The notes under the pieces are model-generated. The model did no database searches and had not been told where the DNA came from. It saw nothing but the letters and a program-made list of their open reading frames with translations. A program made the position numbers and the translations under genes. Below are positions 47,244 to 59,119 of a stretch of 64,000 nucleotides of DNA, piece by piece. Position 1 is the first letter of the stretch; the number at the start of each line of letters is the position of its first letter. The stretch is from Hyperoodon ampullatus (lineage: Eukaryota > Chordata > Mammalia > Artiodactyla > Ziphiidae): the NCBI GenBank assembly GCA_949752795.1, contig OX457064.1, positions 44,760,368 to 44,824,367 on the forward strand. The letters are read 5' to 3'.

Positions 47244-47629
47244 ACACTGATGCCTTTATTTATTTATTTATTTATTTTTATTTATTTATTTTTGACTGTG
47301 TTGGGTCTTCGTTGCTGCATGCAGGCTTTCTCTAGTTGCAGCGAGCTGGGGTTACTCTTCATTGTGGTGCGTGGGCTTCTCATTGTGGTGGCTTCTCTTG
47401 TTGCGGAGCATGGGCTCTAGTTGCGTGGGCATCAATAGTTGTGGCATGTGGGCTCAGTAGTTGTGGCTCACGGGCTCTAGAGTGCAGGCTCAGTAGTTGT
47501 GGCGCATGGGCTTAGTTGCTCTGTGGCATGTGGGATCTTCCTGGACCAGGGATCAAACCTATGTCCCCTGCATTGGCAGGGGGATTCTTATCCACTGCAC
47601 CACTAGGGAAGTCCACACTGATGCATTTA
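47244..47629 (-). mobile_element. CHR-1-type SINE, antisense, with TSD
   Basis: The tail (TTTATTTATT repeat, about 47256-47293) is followed by 'ttgggtcttcgttgctgcat', several 'cagtagttgtggc' units, and the head ending 'accactagggaagtcc' at 47614. The TSD ACACTGATGCCTTTA (47244-47258) and ACACTGATGCATTTA (47615-47629) have one mismatch. Confidence 0.95.
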
Positions 47630-47739
47630 AAACATTTTCCTTCTCAAGATAACCAGTGACTACAAGTGGACACATAAAACCTAACTTTGTAGATAAAAAT
47701 TTCACCTGTGAGTTTACTAGTGTACAGCAAGCTTTTCAT

Positions 47740-47900
47740 CTATTGTGTCTTCATCTTCACAATAATTTTATGGTGTATGGAAGGCAGGTAATGGGGTTCT
47801 TAATTTTCACATGGGGAAACTGAGACTAAGAGAGGAAGTGACCTGAACAAGTTCAAACTTAAACAAGGTCACACCATATATAAATGGGAGAATGGGGATA
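47740..47900 (-). mobile_element. MIR-like relic, antisense
   Basis: 'cttcacaataattttatggt', then 'ttcacatggggaaactgaga', then 'agaggaagtgacctgaac' and 'aaggtcacacc' follow the antisense MIR core. Confidence 0.7.
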
Positions 47901-47949
47901 TATGCTAAGTATTTTAACTATATAAATAAAATATACTGTTTTACTAGTA

Positions 47950-48070
47950 TACCTATTACCTTATAAGCATGTCATGAGGGTCAAGTGAAATAATGTACAG
48001 AGCCCTTAGTCCAGATCCCTTCACATGCTAAGTGCTCAGTATATGTTAGCTGTTATTGTCACTACTATTT
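47950..48070 (+). mobile_element. MIR 3' part
   Basis: 'tcatgagggtcaagtgaaat', then 'aatgtacagagcccttagt', then 'ctaagtgctcagtatatgtt' and 'agctgttattgtcact' are the sense 3' half of a MIR. Next to an antisense MIR, so two separate insertions lie side by side. Confidence 0.65.
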
Positions 48071-51000
48071 TTATTTGACACTGACTCTTTGGGCATGAAA
48101 AACACTATTCAAATTCCTATATGTTTAGTTGGTCAATTGTAGTATAAATAATGCCCTCTATAGGTAACATAGCCATTGGTAGTATTTTGGGGTCCTCAGC
48201 AAAAAAGAAATATGATAAATAACCAGCCTTCTTTCCCATTAAATTTCTCTGTGACATTTCAGTGGCTCCGTTAGTCAGAGGATATTCTGTATATCTGTGG
48301 CAGTGCCACTTCAAAATCCTCAAAAATTTTATTGGACTCCTCCCAGGCTCCGCTCTCATGGATCTGCCATGGGTTAAGGGTTATTGTGGGTTTGAGGTCT
48401 TTGAGGAGATGCACACTTGGTCCTCTCAGTATTATGGGTTGAAGCGCTCACTGAGACTCCCAGGGTGTCTGTGATTGCGCATCTTCTGTGTGCTCTCTGC
48501 TGCATATATGATTGCCCAGAGTTCTGACTCCTGGGGAAGAGTTGATACTTCTTTTGAGTCTCTGAACTTACAAATAGAGCATGAACTGAACAGCCATTCT
48601 GCACCCATAAGTAGTATGGATTATAGTGCTAAGCTGGGGCTTGCCTTGGAAATTGACCTGTGCTGAGCTGTGGAAGTATCTGACATGTACCTGCTCTGGT
48701 CCGGGAGACCAAAGGAGCAGGAGAGGCAGCCTTTCCTACTTAACTAATACTGATGATTCCTATAAAAAATAAAAGGTCTTATCACTAAAATAATTTACCA
48801 AGATTTAGGTCAGCTGGTGATATCATGACCAAAAAGAAAATTCTTAATTACCTGTCTTTATACAATGCTATAATAGGCAGTAAATCTACTATTTTTGATT
48901 ATCAGACTTAACATCAACAATGAACACTAGTGATCAGATCTGATATTTTTTTTTTTACCCGTGTGTGACTTTAATTTGAACAGCAGAATTCAGATGGTAG
49001 GGCCTATGCAATGGAGACATAAGCTCCTGCCAGGGCCTCGGAATCCTAAAAGGGAAGATCAGGAGAGAGGAGGCCAGGAGGGGCCTCTTCCTTACTCCTT
49101 TGGACTGTATAAGCTGTATAAGCGGACCAGACCTCTGCCTTTGTCCTTCAAAACAAAAGGGAGAACAAAAGATGGCAGGAATTCTGGCTTTTCCTTCTTT
49201 GATTTTATAAAATTATCTTGCCTCCATTACGTGACCTCAAAATGAAATCCAGGCTTTCCCTAGGGAGCAGAGACAGGACAGAAAAAAATTTGTTTGGGAG
49301 CTTCAGGCCTATCAACTCAAGAGAGGATGAAGAAAAGAAAAAATGCTTGGCATTCTTTTTTTTACAGAAACAAGCATTACCTGACTGGGAAGGACAACTG
49401 TTTCAAAGTCACTTTATTATTCTAAGTCTTGGTGTATATTTCCTTGTTTTAAAACACTTGAAATATATTTTGTTGCAATAGTAAATGAATAGATCTACTC
49501 AAAATTAGAATTTAATGTGTAAGCTGAGGAGCTTGCACTGGTGAGTGATCTCCTTCAAACAAAATTGGTATTTCTGTTTCCAGTTAGAGGAGAAGAAATT
49601 TTTAGCTCTTCTCATACTTTAAAACATATTTTCTGACTCTATTAATGGATTCAAGTTTCAGAGGCATTATATTCATAGAACTGGCGTTAAATATGAGGGA
49701 TTACCATATCTAGTAGCTGTTGAAGTGGATCAGTCATGACTTGGGGAAAGTCACGCTGGCTCAGAAGTGTTTTCATAAAGATTTAATCCCCATCAAACAC
49801 ATTTAATGAAAATCTTTCCCAAATCATCACATATCATCAACGAGTATTTATTTAGTGTCCATTTGCAAATGAATCTGTGTTAGATAGTTTTCAAACAGGT
49901 TGAGCAGCTGTGGTCCATACTGCCTGCTGGAAATTTACAGTAAATAAGAGCCTGGGGATAAAAGAAAGACAGCCACAAATGATTTTTATTCAAAGACAAA
50001 TGATACCTTAATTGGTAGTCTTATGATTGGATCTAAAATGCTGTGGCCTTTTAATTTTAAATGGCATATGCAGACTCAGGTGCCGCAGACACACTAATAA
50101 AGAGACAATCTTGTATCCTCAGATAAATGCTTGGGAGCCCCTTGCCTGACTGTCTTTTAAGGATGTGTGGCATGCAGGGCAGGGAAACCAAAAGAGACCA
50201 TGGGGCTATACATTCTAGTGCCTTGAAGCCTGTTATTTCTGTTAGCTGTGGCGGCAATACTCATGATAAGCATCTCTAAATAAAGATTTTAGCCATAGGG
50301 TTGATGAAAGCAGGCACTGAATCTTTCGCCCTGTCCTGAAGATGTGTGGGCCACAGGTGACAAAAGAATCAGTTCCTCTCATCACATTCCAACCTGGCTA
50401 CTTAGGTAGAAAAACGTGGTCTGGGTAATGGGTAAGCATGGCAGAATCCAAGTTTTGTAGGACATGAAATTTATAATTTGGGGGGCCTCTTTAAAAAAAG
50501 GAATCAAATATGCTGCTTCTGCAAAATAAAAAAAAATAGATGAATGTGTGAAAATATTGTAGGGTCATTCCCAGGGTTTGAACAAAACAGGATCAAGGGA
50601 AGGGCACTGAAATTAAAGCTTCATTATCTTCAAGGTAAAGCTTTCTTTGCTTCCAGCATACTTGGGAAGGTTAAGGTATGGAGGCTATTTCTCTACTTCT
50701 TGATAGTTTATGGTCCCAGGTTAAGCTGTTGATTCATTCATTTATGTGTGTTCTGTAATGTTAAAGTATGTCTGCAGTATTGCCCAAGGCATTCATTGAT
50801 ATAGTATCAAGATTGTCTGCATATGTGTTTACCCACAGTATACATTTATTAGGTCTGACCAATTAGTGCCCTTGTGTCCTCAGCAGAATAAAACAAAATA
50901 AAACAAAATGTTAGTTGAGAAGTAAAATCCAAAATCTTTATGTATTTAAGCTTGAAAGAATCTGGTAAAAGAGAGGAAAAATGCTCCTGAGTATTTGGAT

Positions 51001-51599
51001 ATGAGAACTTTGGCAACAGTCATTACTGGGTGTTTGAAAGCTTTCAAACGAAACACAAGGATAAAAGGCATTGAATAGCTGTCTAAATCACTGGACTTTA
51101 ATAATAAAACTATTTTCCAGTAAAATGCCACCTAATGCACTATAGTTTGCATTCAGAATTGAAGTTCTGGATTAGCTAAGGTGAAATAAAGATGAATTTT
51201 ACTGAATTCTAACTGGTGAGATAAATCATTATTTTGTCATCACAGGTTTTGAGTGTTGAAGAACAGGTTGGCTTTTAATTTATTTGTTTTCTAAGAATAA
51301 TCCTTTGCAATAACAATAGAAGAATGGAAATAAAATGGTTTAGGAAAAAAAAACCTGTTACATATCCTTTGCTTGAGTTTCCTATAGACCATGATCAGCG
51401 CTCTGTAAATTGCTGGGGTAAAAGTAAATTACATCTTTTGCACATTCTCAGTTTCTTGCTACTTTTATGAGACTGAAATAGGTACAGCCCAGTTTAGAAC
51501 TCAAAGATCATTCTTACTTGTCTTTAGGCTTCCTTACCAAAAACAATATGGTCATAACAGTATCATAATAATTATAATGACAAAGATTTATGGGAGGAA
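48071..51599. other. Unique DNA with unidentified segment at 48.1-48.7 kb
   Basis: 48117-48720 is less AT-rich than its neighbours and carries moderately open frames on both strands (80 codons minus at 48117-48359; 70 and 63 codons plus at 48262-48474 and 48475-48666). None has a domain I know. The rest (48721-51599) shows no repeat or exon. The frames of 94 and 87 codons around 48961-49481 are unsupported. Confidence 0.35.
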
Positions 51600-52050
51600 T
51601 ATAATAAGTCTATGGATGGGTACAATCTTTGGTGCCCTGCCCAGATCCCCTTTACTAGGTTGCTGCAACCATCCCCACATGCTGTAGGTGTTGGCTGCTC
51701 AGAGCTCATAGATGCATTCTTCTGGAGGTTGGCTCTTGGCTGATACAAGCCAACTTGCCTGAAAAATGCCACAGGCTAATGATTGGCTGACATGGGAAGG
51801 TGATAGCCCAGCCCCTTGCCTCTAGTTGAACCAATCTATGAGATTTAATTCATGCTCCCAAGGTCCCTGTGGAACCAGTCTGAGGCTAGACTGCTCCTGA
51901 AGCTACATCATTGTCCAGCTTCTTCTCCAGCTTCTTCCCCTGCCCAGCCTGTTTCCTTTAGTTTCTTGAAAGCACTCCCTTAATAGATCACTTGCCCAAG
52001 AATACCCAGTTCAAGTGCTGCTTCTAGGGAACCCAACCTAAGACAAATTC
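51600..52050. mobile_element. Possible old LTR-like sequence
   Basis: The right end 'tcacttgcccaagaataccc', then 'gtgctgcttctagggaaccc' and 'aacctaagac' recalls the end of ancient mammalian LTR-type repeats. The left end ('ctggaggttggctcttggct') is less familiar. No TSD, family name or coding content. Confidence 0.35.
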
Positions 52051-52839
52051 ATAGCATTGAGTGCTTTGTATTTCCATTTAAGTTTTTGAGGAATGGAAGT
52101 GACAAACGGTGGGAGAAAGGATAAAAGTAGTGGGTATATTTCCATAACTTTAATATTTACAATGGCTGACTAGCAAGCAGAAGAGTGAACTTTTAAATTA
52201 AGTATAGAATAATTTTCCATAGCTCTTGGCATCAAATCTGCACAATGCCCTTCTCCTAAGAAGTGAATTTTGCTAGTCATTTTGAAACCAAGCTGTGTAT
52301 TCTGGCATGGTTTGACATTTGCCCCTTGGTCAGGGTCAGGCATTCTGTGATACCAGACAGCCAATTTCAAGCATTGCTGGAGCCACAAAATGAGCCATTC
52401 GTATGACAACAGAAACCTTAGAAAAGGCAGGTGATGCAGGATGCTTGGGCTTCTCTTGGCAGTTCTGCAGCAGGGCCAAAGCCAGATGCCAAGCTGTTTA
52501 TCCATCTGCTGTTGACTTCACTCTGAATTATTTAAACGGGACACAACACCTGTTGGGTTAGAAACAGTTTTGAAATGAGTAAATGATCTTTTATAAAGGC
52601 CAGGCATAAAGTCATAATTCCAAGATTGCTGATATTAATATTACATTTTGGTATTCAAAGGATTTTTCTCAGTATCTGCAGAATAGCATGCATAGGCTTG
52701 GCGATTGTGATTCATACCTTGAAAGGCCATTTTGGATGCAAACTTTGGAAGACCTTGCCTAGAGGTTGCAGATGTTTTGAAAAGATAGTCAAATTGACTT
52801 TTTCCCCCATTTATTTTGAAAATGAAATGACTGAATGAA
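52051..52839. other. Unique DNA
   Basis: A 111-codon minus-strand frame (52170-52505) is the longest outside repeats in this part. It has no recognised domain and I treat it as chance. Confidence 0.4.
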
Positions 52840-52990
52840 GTGGCTAGTGTGTCTGGAGTGCCAGCAGGGAGATGTAGGAGATGAGGCTGAGTAGAAATGA
52901 GGCAGGATAATGAAGGACTCTGTAAGTATTTAGGATCTTATTATAAATTGAGAGGAGTCATTCAATGGTTTAAGTATGGAAGCTGTGATT
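52840..52990 (-). mobile_element. L2 LINE fragment, antisense
   Basis: 'gaggcaggataatgaaggac', then 'ttaggatcttattataaatt' and 'gagtcattcaatggtttaag' match antisense L2 coding text, similar in type to the end of the L2 at 8895-9510. Confidence 0.55.
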
Positions 52991-53024
52991 ACTTTTGTAT
53001 TTTAGTGAGTAAACTTTCAGATAA

Positions 53025-53190
53025 ACATAATCTCACTAGAACCTCAAAATAACTCCAACATAAGAAGGTCTGACATTATTCGCTCCACTTTCACATGAGG
53101 AAACTGAGGCTTAGGGACATTTAGTCACTTGTCTAAAGCCACACAGCTATGTAGTAGAGTGAAGACTGAGCCTCCAGTCCTGATTCCAAA
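53025..53190 (-). mobile_element. MIR relic, antisense
   Basis: 'ttcacatgaggaaactgagg', then 'tagtcacttgtctaaagcca', then 'cacagctatgtagtagagtg' and 'agactgagcctccagtcc' match the MIR core in antisense. Confidence 0.82.
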
Positions 53191-53679
53191 TCCTGCCATG
53201 CAGTTTTCATGAGTGGTCACAGTAAGAATTCAACAGAAGAGAAATTCCAATCCAAGAGGGCAGACTATGCACATATGCCCAACTAAAATTGATGAAAAAG
53301 AAGTATTGCAAAAATAGGTCAAGGGAGAGATAAGAGTTGGCAATAGTGATGTTTCCAACTGCATCACACTCACACACAGAAGCATCCACATTGCTGTCAC
53401 TGTGTGGGAAGGGAAACCATGTATACTTTTTTGCACTGGCAATTGTCACAGCCAGGGGCACATGGAACATAGAATATTTCCCCAAATCTTAGGGAGAAGC
53501 CTACATCATTTTGTAGAAGCAAATAAAAAGAAAATCTTCTACTTTATTTCCAGACTGCTTTTACTGGGCCAATCATCTACATGAATTGCAAAGGTGTCCA
53601 CAAGGTACTGAAACGTTTTATTTTCAGACAAATAGATTTCTGGTCCTTTGCCTTGTCTTTCTAAGGTAACACTATGTAA
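53191..53679. other. Unique DNA
   Basis: No feature recognised; frames below 93 codons. Confidence 0.4.
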
Positions 53680-53838
53680 GACATTTTGGGGTATTTCCTG
53701 GAAATCCAATGGTTAGGACTCCGTGCTTACACTGCCGAGGGCCCAGGTTCCCCTGGTCAGGGAACTAAGATCCCACAAGCTGCACAGAGCAGCCAAAAAA
53801 AAAAAAGGCAAAAAGAAAAAAAAAAAAAAAACATTTTG
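53680..53838 (+). mobile_element. Short CHR-related SINE
   Basis: The head 'ggggtatttcctggaaatcc', then 'gtggtt'-like 'atggttaggactccgtgc', the B-box region 'cccaggttcccctggtcagg', and 'aactaagatcccacaagctg' are followed by an A-rich tail (53794-53831). It is the same subtype as the antisense copy at 21935. A short TSD-like GACATTTTG / AACATTTTG (53680-53688 / 53830-53838) flanks it. Confidence 0.85.
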
Positions 53839-54310
53839 TCAGTGGTGTAGTGGGGATAGGTGGCTCTAGTCCCTGGGTTGGGGTTTTAGACTCAAGCCAG
53901 ATGGCTGGGATCGAGCCTGCCAGACTAGATACCTGGTGGTGATAAACACATCCTCAGGTGAATGCTCAGTGGGTAAGTGGACAGGTGTTGTGTGGAGTTG
54001 TGACCCTAGGGTTTTCACTTAAAACTAAAGTTCTTAGAATACACAGATGATTGTCTGTCTCGTATTATACATGTATAGGGATATGCAGCATTAGTGGGGA
54101 ATGGGCCCATCCTGGTGACTCACTGTGTGCTCTACATTTTTAGTGTCTCTGGGTAAGAGAACAACATCAAGAATCCACTGTTTCTGTGACTGCTGCCTGG
54201 TGATCACATCAAAGAAATTTGCTTTGCTTATTTTGTAGAGAAATATTTGATGTAGGTATATTGAAGATCATTTTTTTTGTTACCTTGACATGATGTGCAG
54301 TCTATCATAA
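53839..54310. other. Unique DNA
   Basis: Nothing recognised. Confidence 0.4.
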
Positions 54311-54997
54311 TATGTCACTCAATTTTTTTAACAATAAAAACATCTTTTTATTATAGAAAAATTTAAACATAACTCAAAAGTAGAGAGAATATATAATGGT
54401 CCCCCCTCATTCAGCCTAAACAATAATCAACATTTTGCCAATCTTGTTAATTATTTTCCCCTCCCCCTTTTTGCTGGAGTATTAGAAAGTAAATCCCAGG
54501 AATTGTATTACATTACCAGTAAATACTTCAGTGTACACCTTTAACAAGAAATAGTGTTTTTAGAGAACATAGCACAGTGCAATTGCCTATGAAATGTAAT
54601 GAAATGAGCAATAATTCCTGAATATCATCTAGTGATGATTACATTCAGATAGACTCCATATTCAGTCCATATTTGGGTTTTCCAAATTGCCTCAAAAATG
54701 CCTTTAAACATATGGCTCTGTTAAGTTGAAATCCATACAGGGTCCACATATCACACTTGGTTGTTATGTATCTAATGTCTCTTTTTATCTACAATAGTTC
54801 TCCTTTTTTCCCACGCCACTTATTTATTGAAGAAAACAGATCATCTGTCATGTGAAATGTCCCAGATTCTCATTTCCTCTAGAATCCTTTCATTTGTTCT
54901 GTTTCTTGTATTTCTTGCAAGTTCGCAGTTAGATCCACAAACTCGTTATTCAGGTTCCTTTTTCTTTTTTTTTCTCTGATGTATGTCACTCAATTTT
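54311..54997 (-). mobile_element. L1M-like 3' fragment, antisense, perfect 16-bp TSD
   Basis: Contains 'ttattatagaaaaatttaaa', 'aaaagtagagagaatatata', 'gaaagtaaatcccaggaatt', 'ccatatttgggttttccaaa', 'gggtccacatatcacacttg' and 'tattgaagaaaacagatcat' in the antisense order of L1M-class 3' ends. The flanks TATGTCACTCAATTTT (54311-54326) and the same 16 bases at 54982-54997 are identical. So this is one complete 5'-truncated insertion of about 655 bp. Non-coding. Confidence 0.82.
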
Positions 54998-56810
54998 GAA
55001 TTGGTATGCTACTGCTTGAAATCAACACTCATGATATGAAGTGTCAAAGGGAGTGTACAGAACTATATCTAATTTTATACCATTAAAAATACAAATTGTA
55101 GAAACAACTTTAAAGTTTATATTAAAAGTTATTTCTGAACTGTACATTTACAGGTAGCTTATATTTGCTTTTATATATTTTTCCTGAATTAAAAAAAAAG
55201 TCCACAATGAGCATATATTACTTTTATAAGCAGAAAAATAAATATTATTTCAAAAATTACAATGCACTATCAAACAATCTCCCTGTCTCCTGGCAGCAGG
55301 GGAGGGCAGTGACTATTTTTCTCATTTTATACTTGGGCATCATGTTACATGAATGGGCTAAATTTAAAGAAGGTAAGAAGCCTCTTTGAGACTTCCCAAG
55401 CATTACACTGCAGCATATCTTCTGGTGCATAGGCTAGTACAATTTCCTTCTGAATGATTCAAATTCAAATACAGTGTGTTCCTTGTCTGTATCATATCAT
55501 GAAATGCTTCTTTCTTTTATCTGGATGTAGAGTTTATTGTCTAAAAGTGGCATTCAGATGGAGAAATAGGCAGTCATTCTGCCATCTTTGTCTCATGGGA
55601 CAATGACATTTCTAGAATAGGTTGAAAATAAGGAATTAGCCCCCTCAAATCATGAAAACAATGAAAAATGTAGGAGACAGCCAAATATTTTAGAATTAAA
55701 TTTAAATTAACTTTCCAGTTAAATATTGTCAGTTATATACATGAACTTGTCAAAATTTTATGAAGGAATTAAGAATAGGGGTATGGAAACTGTATCACAA
55801 TATACAGAGATGTTTGTAATGTACTTAGTAGAAAAAATGAGGTCATAATTTTAATAAAAATTGAGTTAGAGAAGTGACATTACTAGTGATTTTTAAATTT
55901 GATTTCATTATGAGTGATGATATTGTTCTTACAGTGAAAAAATTCCCTCCGCAACTCAAAAAAGTTAAATACATGGTTATGTTTCTGAAATCCCTGAGAC
56001 TTTGAACCAAATTAAACAAATCAAGACTATTTTATGTAGATGAAGCAAAGATAACAATGGAAAGGAGAGACTGACTGAGCTTATCCTACCTTTTCTTTAT
56101 ACCACCTGAACACAAGATTCATGCTATGTGTTGGCAAGACTCCAAGGATGATGCCTATAGCAAATTCCCACGGTCAGTTAGGATAATACAGCATACAGGA
56201 TGTCAGGAAAGCCAACATACTGAACACCCTTCTAAACTAAGTAATTCCATCCATGTTCTCTAGCAAAATATATTGACTGAACTTCATCCTAAGGCAGTAG
56301 TTGGTTGCCTACCCAACATTTTGCCCTTTTTTCTTCCTGTAAGATGTGTGATTTAATGTAGCTCATTAAAACTACTCTCATAAGGAGTAGCTGATCCTTT
56401 GCCAAGCTCTAGGGGTGAACATGACTTGTTAAAGATATTTGTCAATTATTAGTGTAGAAATGGGTCTTTGGTACAATTTGGGTTAAAGAGTATGAGAAAA
56501 GTTTGCTGAAGGCTCCTGGAAAGGTTGATCTTGTTATCCAGGGAAACTTGGAAATGATTTCTCTTTTACATGTTTTCCTGCAGAGACGTGAGGCCCAGAC
56601 TGCTACAGCATCAATATAATGATGATCCACAAAAGAGTATTAAGTAGAAAGCTCTCTTAATTAAGTCAAACTAAAGCTTATCCTACTTTGGTCCTTTGGG
56701 TGGGTGAGTCAGTAACTTCTTTCATATTTAAGCCAGTTTAAGTTAGATGCTTGTTTTCCCTTGTTACTGAAGCCATCCTAACAGATAGATATATGATAAA
56801 ACGTCTGGCA
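54998..56810. other. Unique AT-rich DNA
   Basis: No repeat or exon recognised over 1.8 kb. Confidence 0.4.
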
Positions 56811-57157
56811 TTCCTTTTTTTTTTTTTTAACATCTTTATTGGAGTATAATTGTTTTACAATGTTGAGTTAGTTTCTGCTGTATAACAAAGTGAATCAGCT
56901 ATACACGTACATATATCCCCATATCTCCTCCCTCTTGCATCTCCCTCTGACCCTCCCTATCCCATCCCTCTAGGTGGTCACAAAGCACTGAGCTGATCTC
57001 CCTGTGCTATGTGGCTGCTTCCCACTAGCTATCTATTTTACATTTGGTAGTGTATATATGTCCATGCCACTCTCTCACTTTGTCCCAGCTTACCCTTCCC
57101 CCTCCCCGTGTCCTGAAGTTCATTCTCTACGTCTGTGTCTTTATTCCTGTCCTGACC

Positions 57158-57952
57158 CTAGGTTCTTCCCAAGAATTTTTTTTTTTTTTTTAGATTCCAT
57201 ATATATGTGTTAGCATAATATTTGTTTTTCTCTTTCTGACTTGCTTCACTCTGTATGACAGACTCTAGGTCCATCCACCTCACTACAAATAACTCAATTT
57301 CGTTTCTTTTTATGGCTGAGTAATATTCCATTGTATATATGTGCCACATTTTCTTTACCCATTCATCTGTCGATGGACACTTAGGTTGCTTCCTTGTCCT
57401 GGCTATTATAAGTAGTGCTGCAATGAACATTGTGATACATGACTCTTTTTGAATTATGGTTTTCTCAGGGTCTATGCCCAGTAGTGGGATTGCTGGGTCG
57501 TATGGCAGTTCTATTTTTAGTTTTTTAAGGAATCTCCATACTGTTCTCCATAGTGGGTGTATCACTTTACATTCCCACCAACAGTGCAAGAGGATTCCCT
57601 TTTCTCCACACCCTCTCCAGAATTTATTGTTTGTAGATTTTTTGATGATGGCCATTCTGACTGGTGTGAGATGATACCTCATTGTAGTTTTGATTTGCAT
57701 TTCTCTAATGATTAGTGATATTGAGCTTCCTTTCATGTGTTTCTTGGCAATCTGTATATCTTCTTTGGAGAAATGTCTATTTAGGTCTTCTACCCATTTT
57801 TGGATTAGGTTGTTTGTTTTTTTGATATTGAACTGCATGAGCTGCTTATAAATTTTGGAGATTAATCCTTTGTCAGTTGCTTCATTTGCAAGTATTTTCT
57901 CCCATTCTGAGGGTTGTCTTTTCATCTTGTTTATGGTTTCCTTTGCTGTCAA
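57158..57952 (-). pseudogene. L1 ORF2 C-terminal fragment
   Basis: A 264-codon frame with [19 protein letters not shown] near the start, [18 protein letters not shown], the Cys-rich block [16 protein letters not shown], and [17 protein letters not shown]. As in the 34.0-34.5 kb copy, the first Cys of C-X3-C-X7-H-X4-C is Phe (KFWRGC). The last 20 or so residues (Lys-rich) look like read-through into 3'-UTR after a small frameshift. Confidence 0.92.
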
Positions 57953-58197
57953 AAGCTTTTAGGTTTCATTAGGTCCCATTTGTTTATTTTTGCTTTTATT
58001 TCCATTTCTCTAGGAGGTGGGTCAAAAAGGATCTTACTGTGATTTATTTCCTAGAGTGTTCTGCCTATGTTTTCCTCTAAGAGTTTTATAGTATCTGGCC
58101 TTACATTTAGATCTTTAAGCCATTTTGAGTTTATTTTTGTATCTGGTGTTAGGGAGTGTTCTAATTTCATTCTTTTATATGTAGCTGTCCAGTTTTC

Positions 58198-58614
58198 TCA
58201 GCACCACTTATTGAAGAGACTGTCTTTTCTCCATTGTATATTCTTGCCTCCTTTATCAAAAATAAGGTGACCATATGTGTGTGGGTTTATCTCTGGGCTT
58301 TCTATCCTGTTCCATTGATCTATATTTCTGTTTTTGTGCCAGTACCATGCTGTCTTGATTACTGTAGCTTTGTAGTATAGTCTGAAGTCAGGGAGCCTGA
58401 TTCCTCCAGCTCCGTTTTTCTTTCTCAGGATTGCTTTGGCTATCAGGGTCTTTTGTGTTTCCATACAAATTGTGAAATTTTTTGTTCTAGTTCTGTGAAA
58501 AATGCCAGTGGTAGTTTGATAGGGATTGCATTGAATCTGTAGATTGCTTTGGGTAATATAGTCATTTTCACAATGTTGATTCTTCCAATCCAAGAACATG
58601 GTATATCTCTCCAT
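58198..58614 (-). pseudogene. L1 ORF2 fragment: post-RT region
   Basis: A 138-codon frame. Its second half is recognisable ORF2: [46 protein letters not shown]. The first third is out of phase with ORF2 and overlaps the frame above, so the genuine reading frame enters part-way along. Confidence 0.9.
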
Positions 58615-58994
58615 CTGTTTGTACAGTCTTTAATTTCTTTCATCAGTGTCTTATAATTTTCTGCATACAGGTCTTTTGTCTCCTTAGGTAGATTTATTCC
58701 TAGGTATTTTATTCTTTTTGTTGCAGTGGTAAATGGGAGTGTTTCCTTAATTTCTCTTTCAGATTTTTCATCATTAGTGTATAGGAATGCAAGAGATTTC
58801 TGTGCATTAATTTTGTATCCTGCTACTATACCAAATTCATTGATTAGTCCTAGTAGTTTTCTGGTGGCATCTTTAGGATTCTCTATGTATAGTGTCATGT
58901 CATCTGCAAACAGTGACAGCTTTACCTCTTCTTTTCCGATTTGGGTTCCTTTTATTTCTATTTCTTCTCTGATTGCTGTGGCTAAAACTTCCAA
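58443..58994 (-). pseudogene. L1 ORF2 fragment: RT catalytic FADD and thumb
   Basis: A 183-codon frame in a different phase from the preceding piece. [18 protein letters not shown] (about residues 25-42) holds the FADD catalytic motif of L1 reverse transcriptase, still intact. Further landmarks are [27 protein letters not shown] and [11 protein letters not shown]. It overlaps the next frame (58198-58614), showing a frameshift inside 58443-58614. Confidence 0.93.
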
Positions 58995-59119
58995 AACTAT
59001 GTGGAATAATAGTGGTGAGAGTGGACAACCTTATCTTGTTCCTGATCTTAGAGGAAATGGTTTTAGTTTTTCACCACTGAGAACGATGTTGGCTGTAGGT
59101 TTGTCATATACGGCCTTTA

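Noticed and set aside
52170..52505. 111-codon minus-strand frame
   Set aside because: No recognisable domain, no splice or start context, and open frames of this size are expected by chance in 64 kb.
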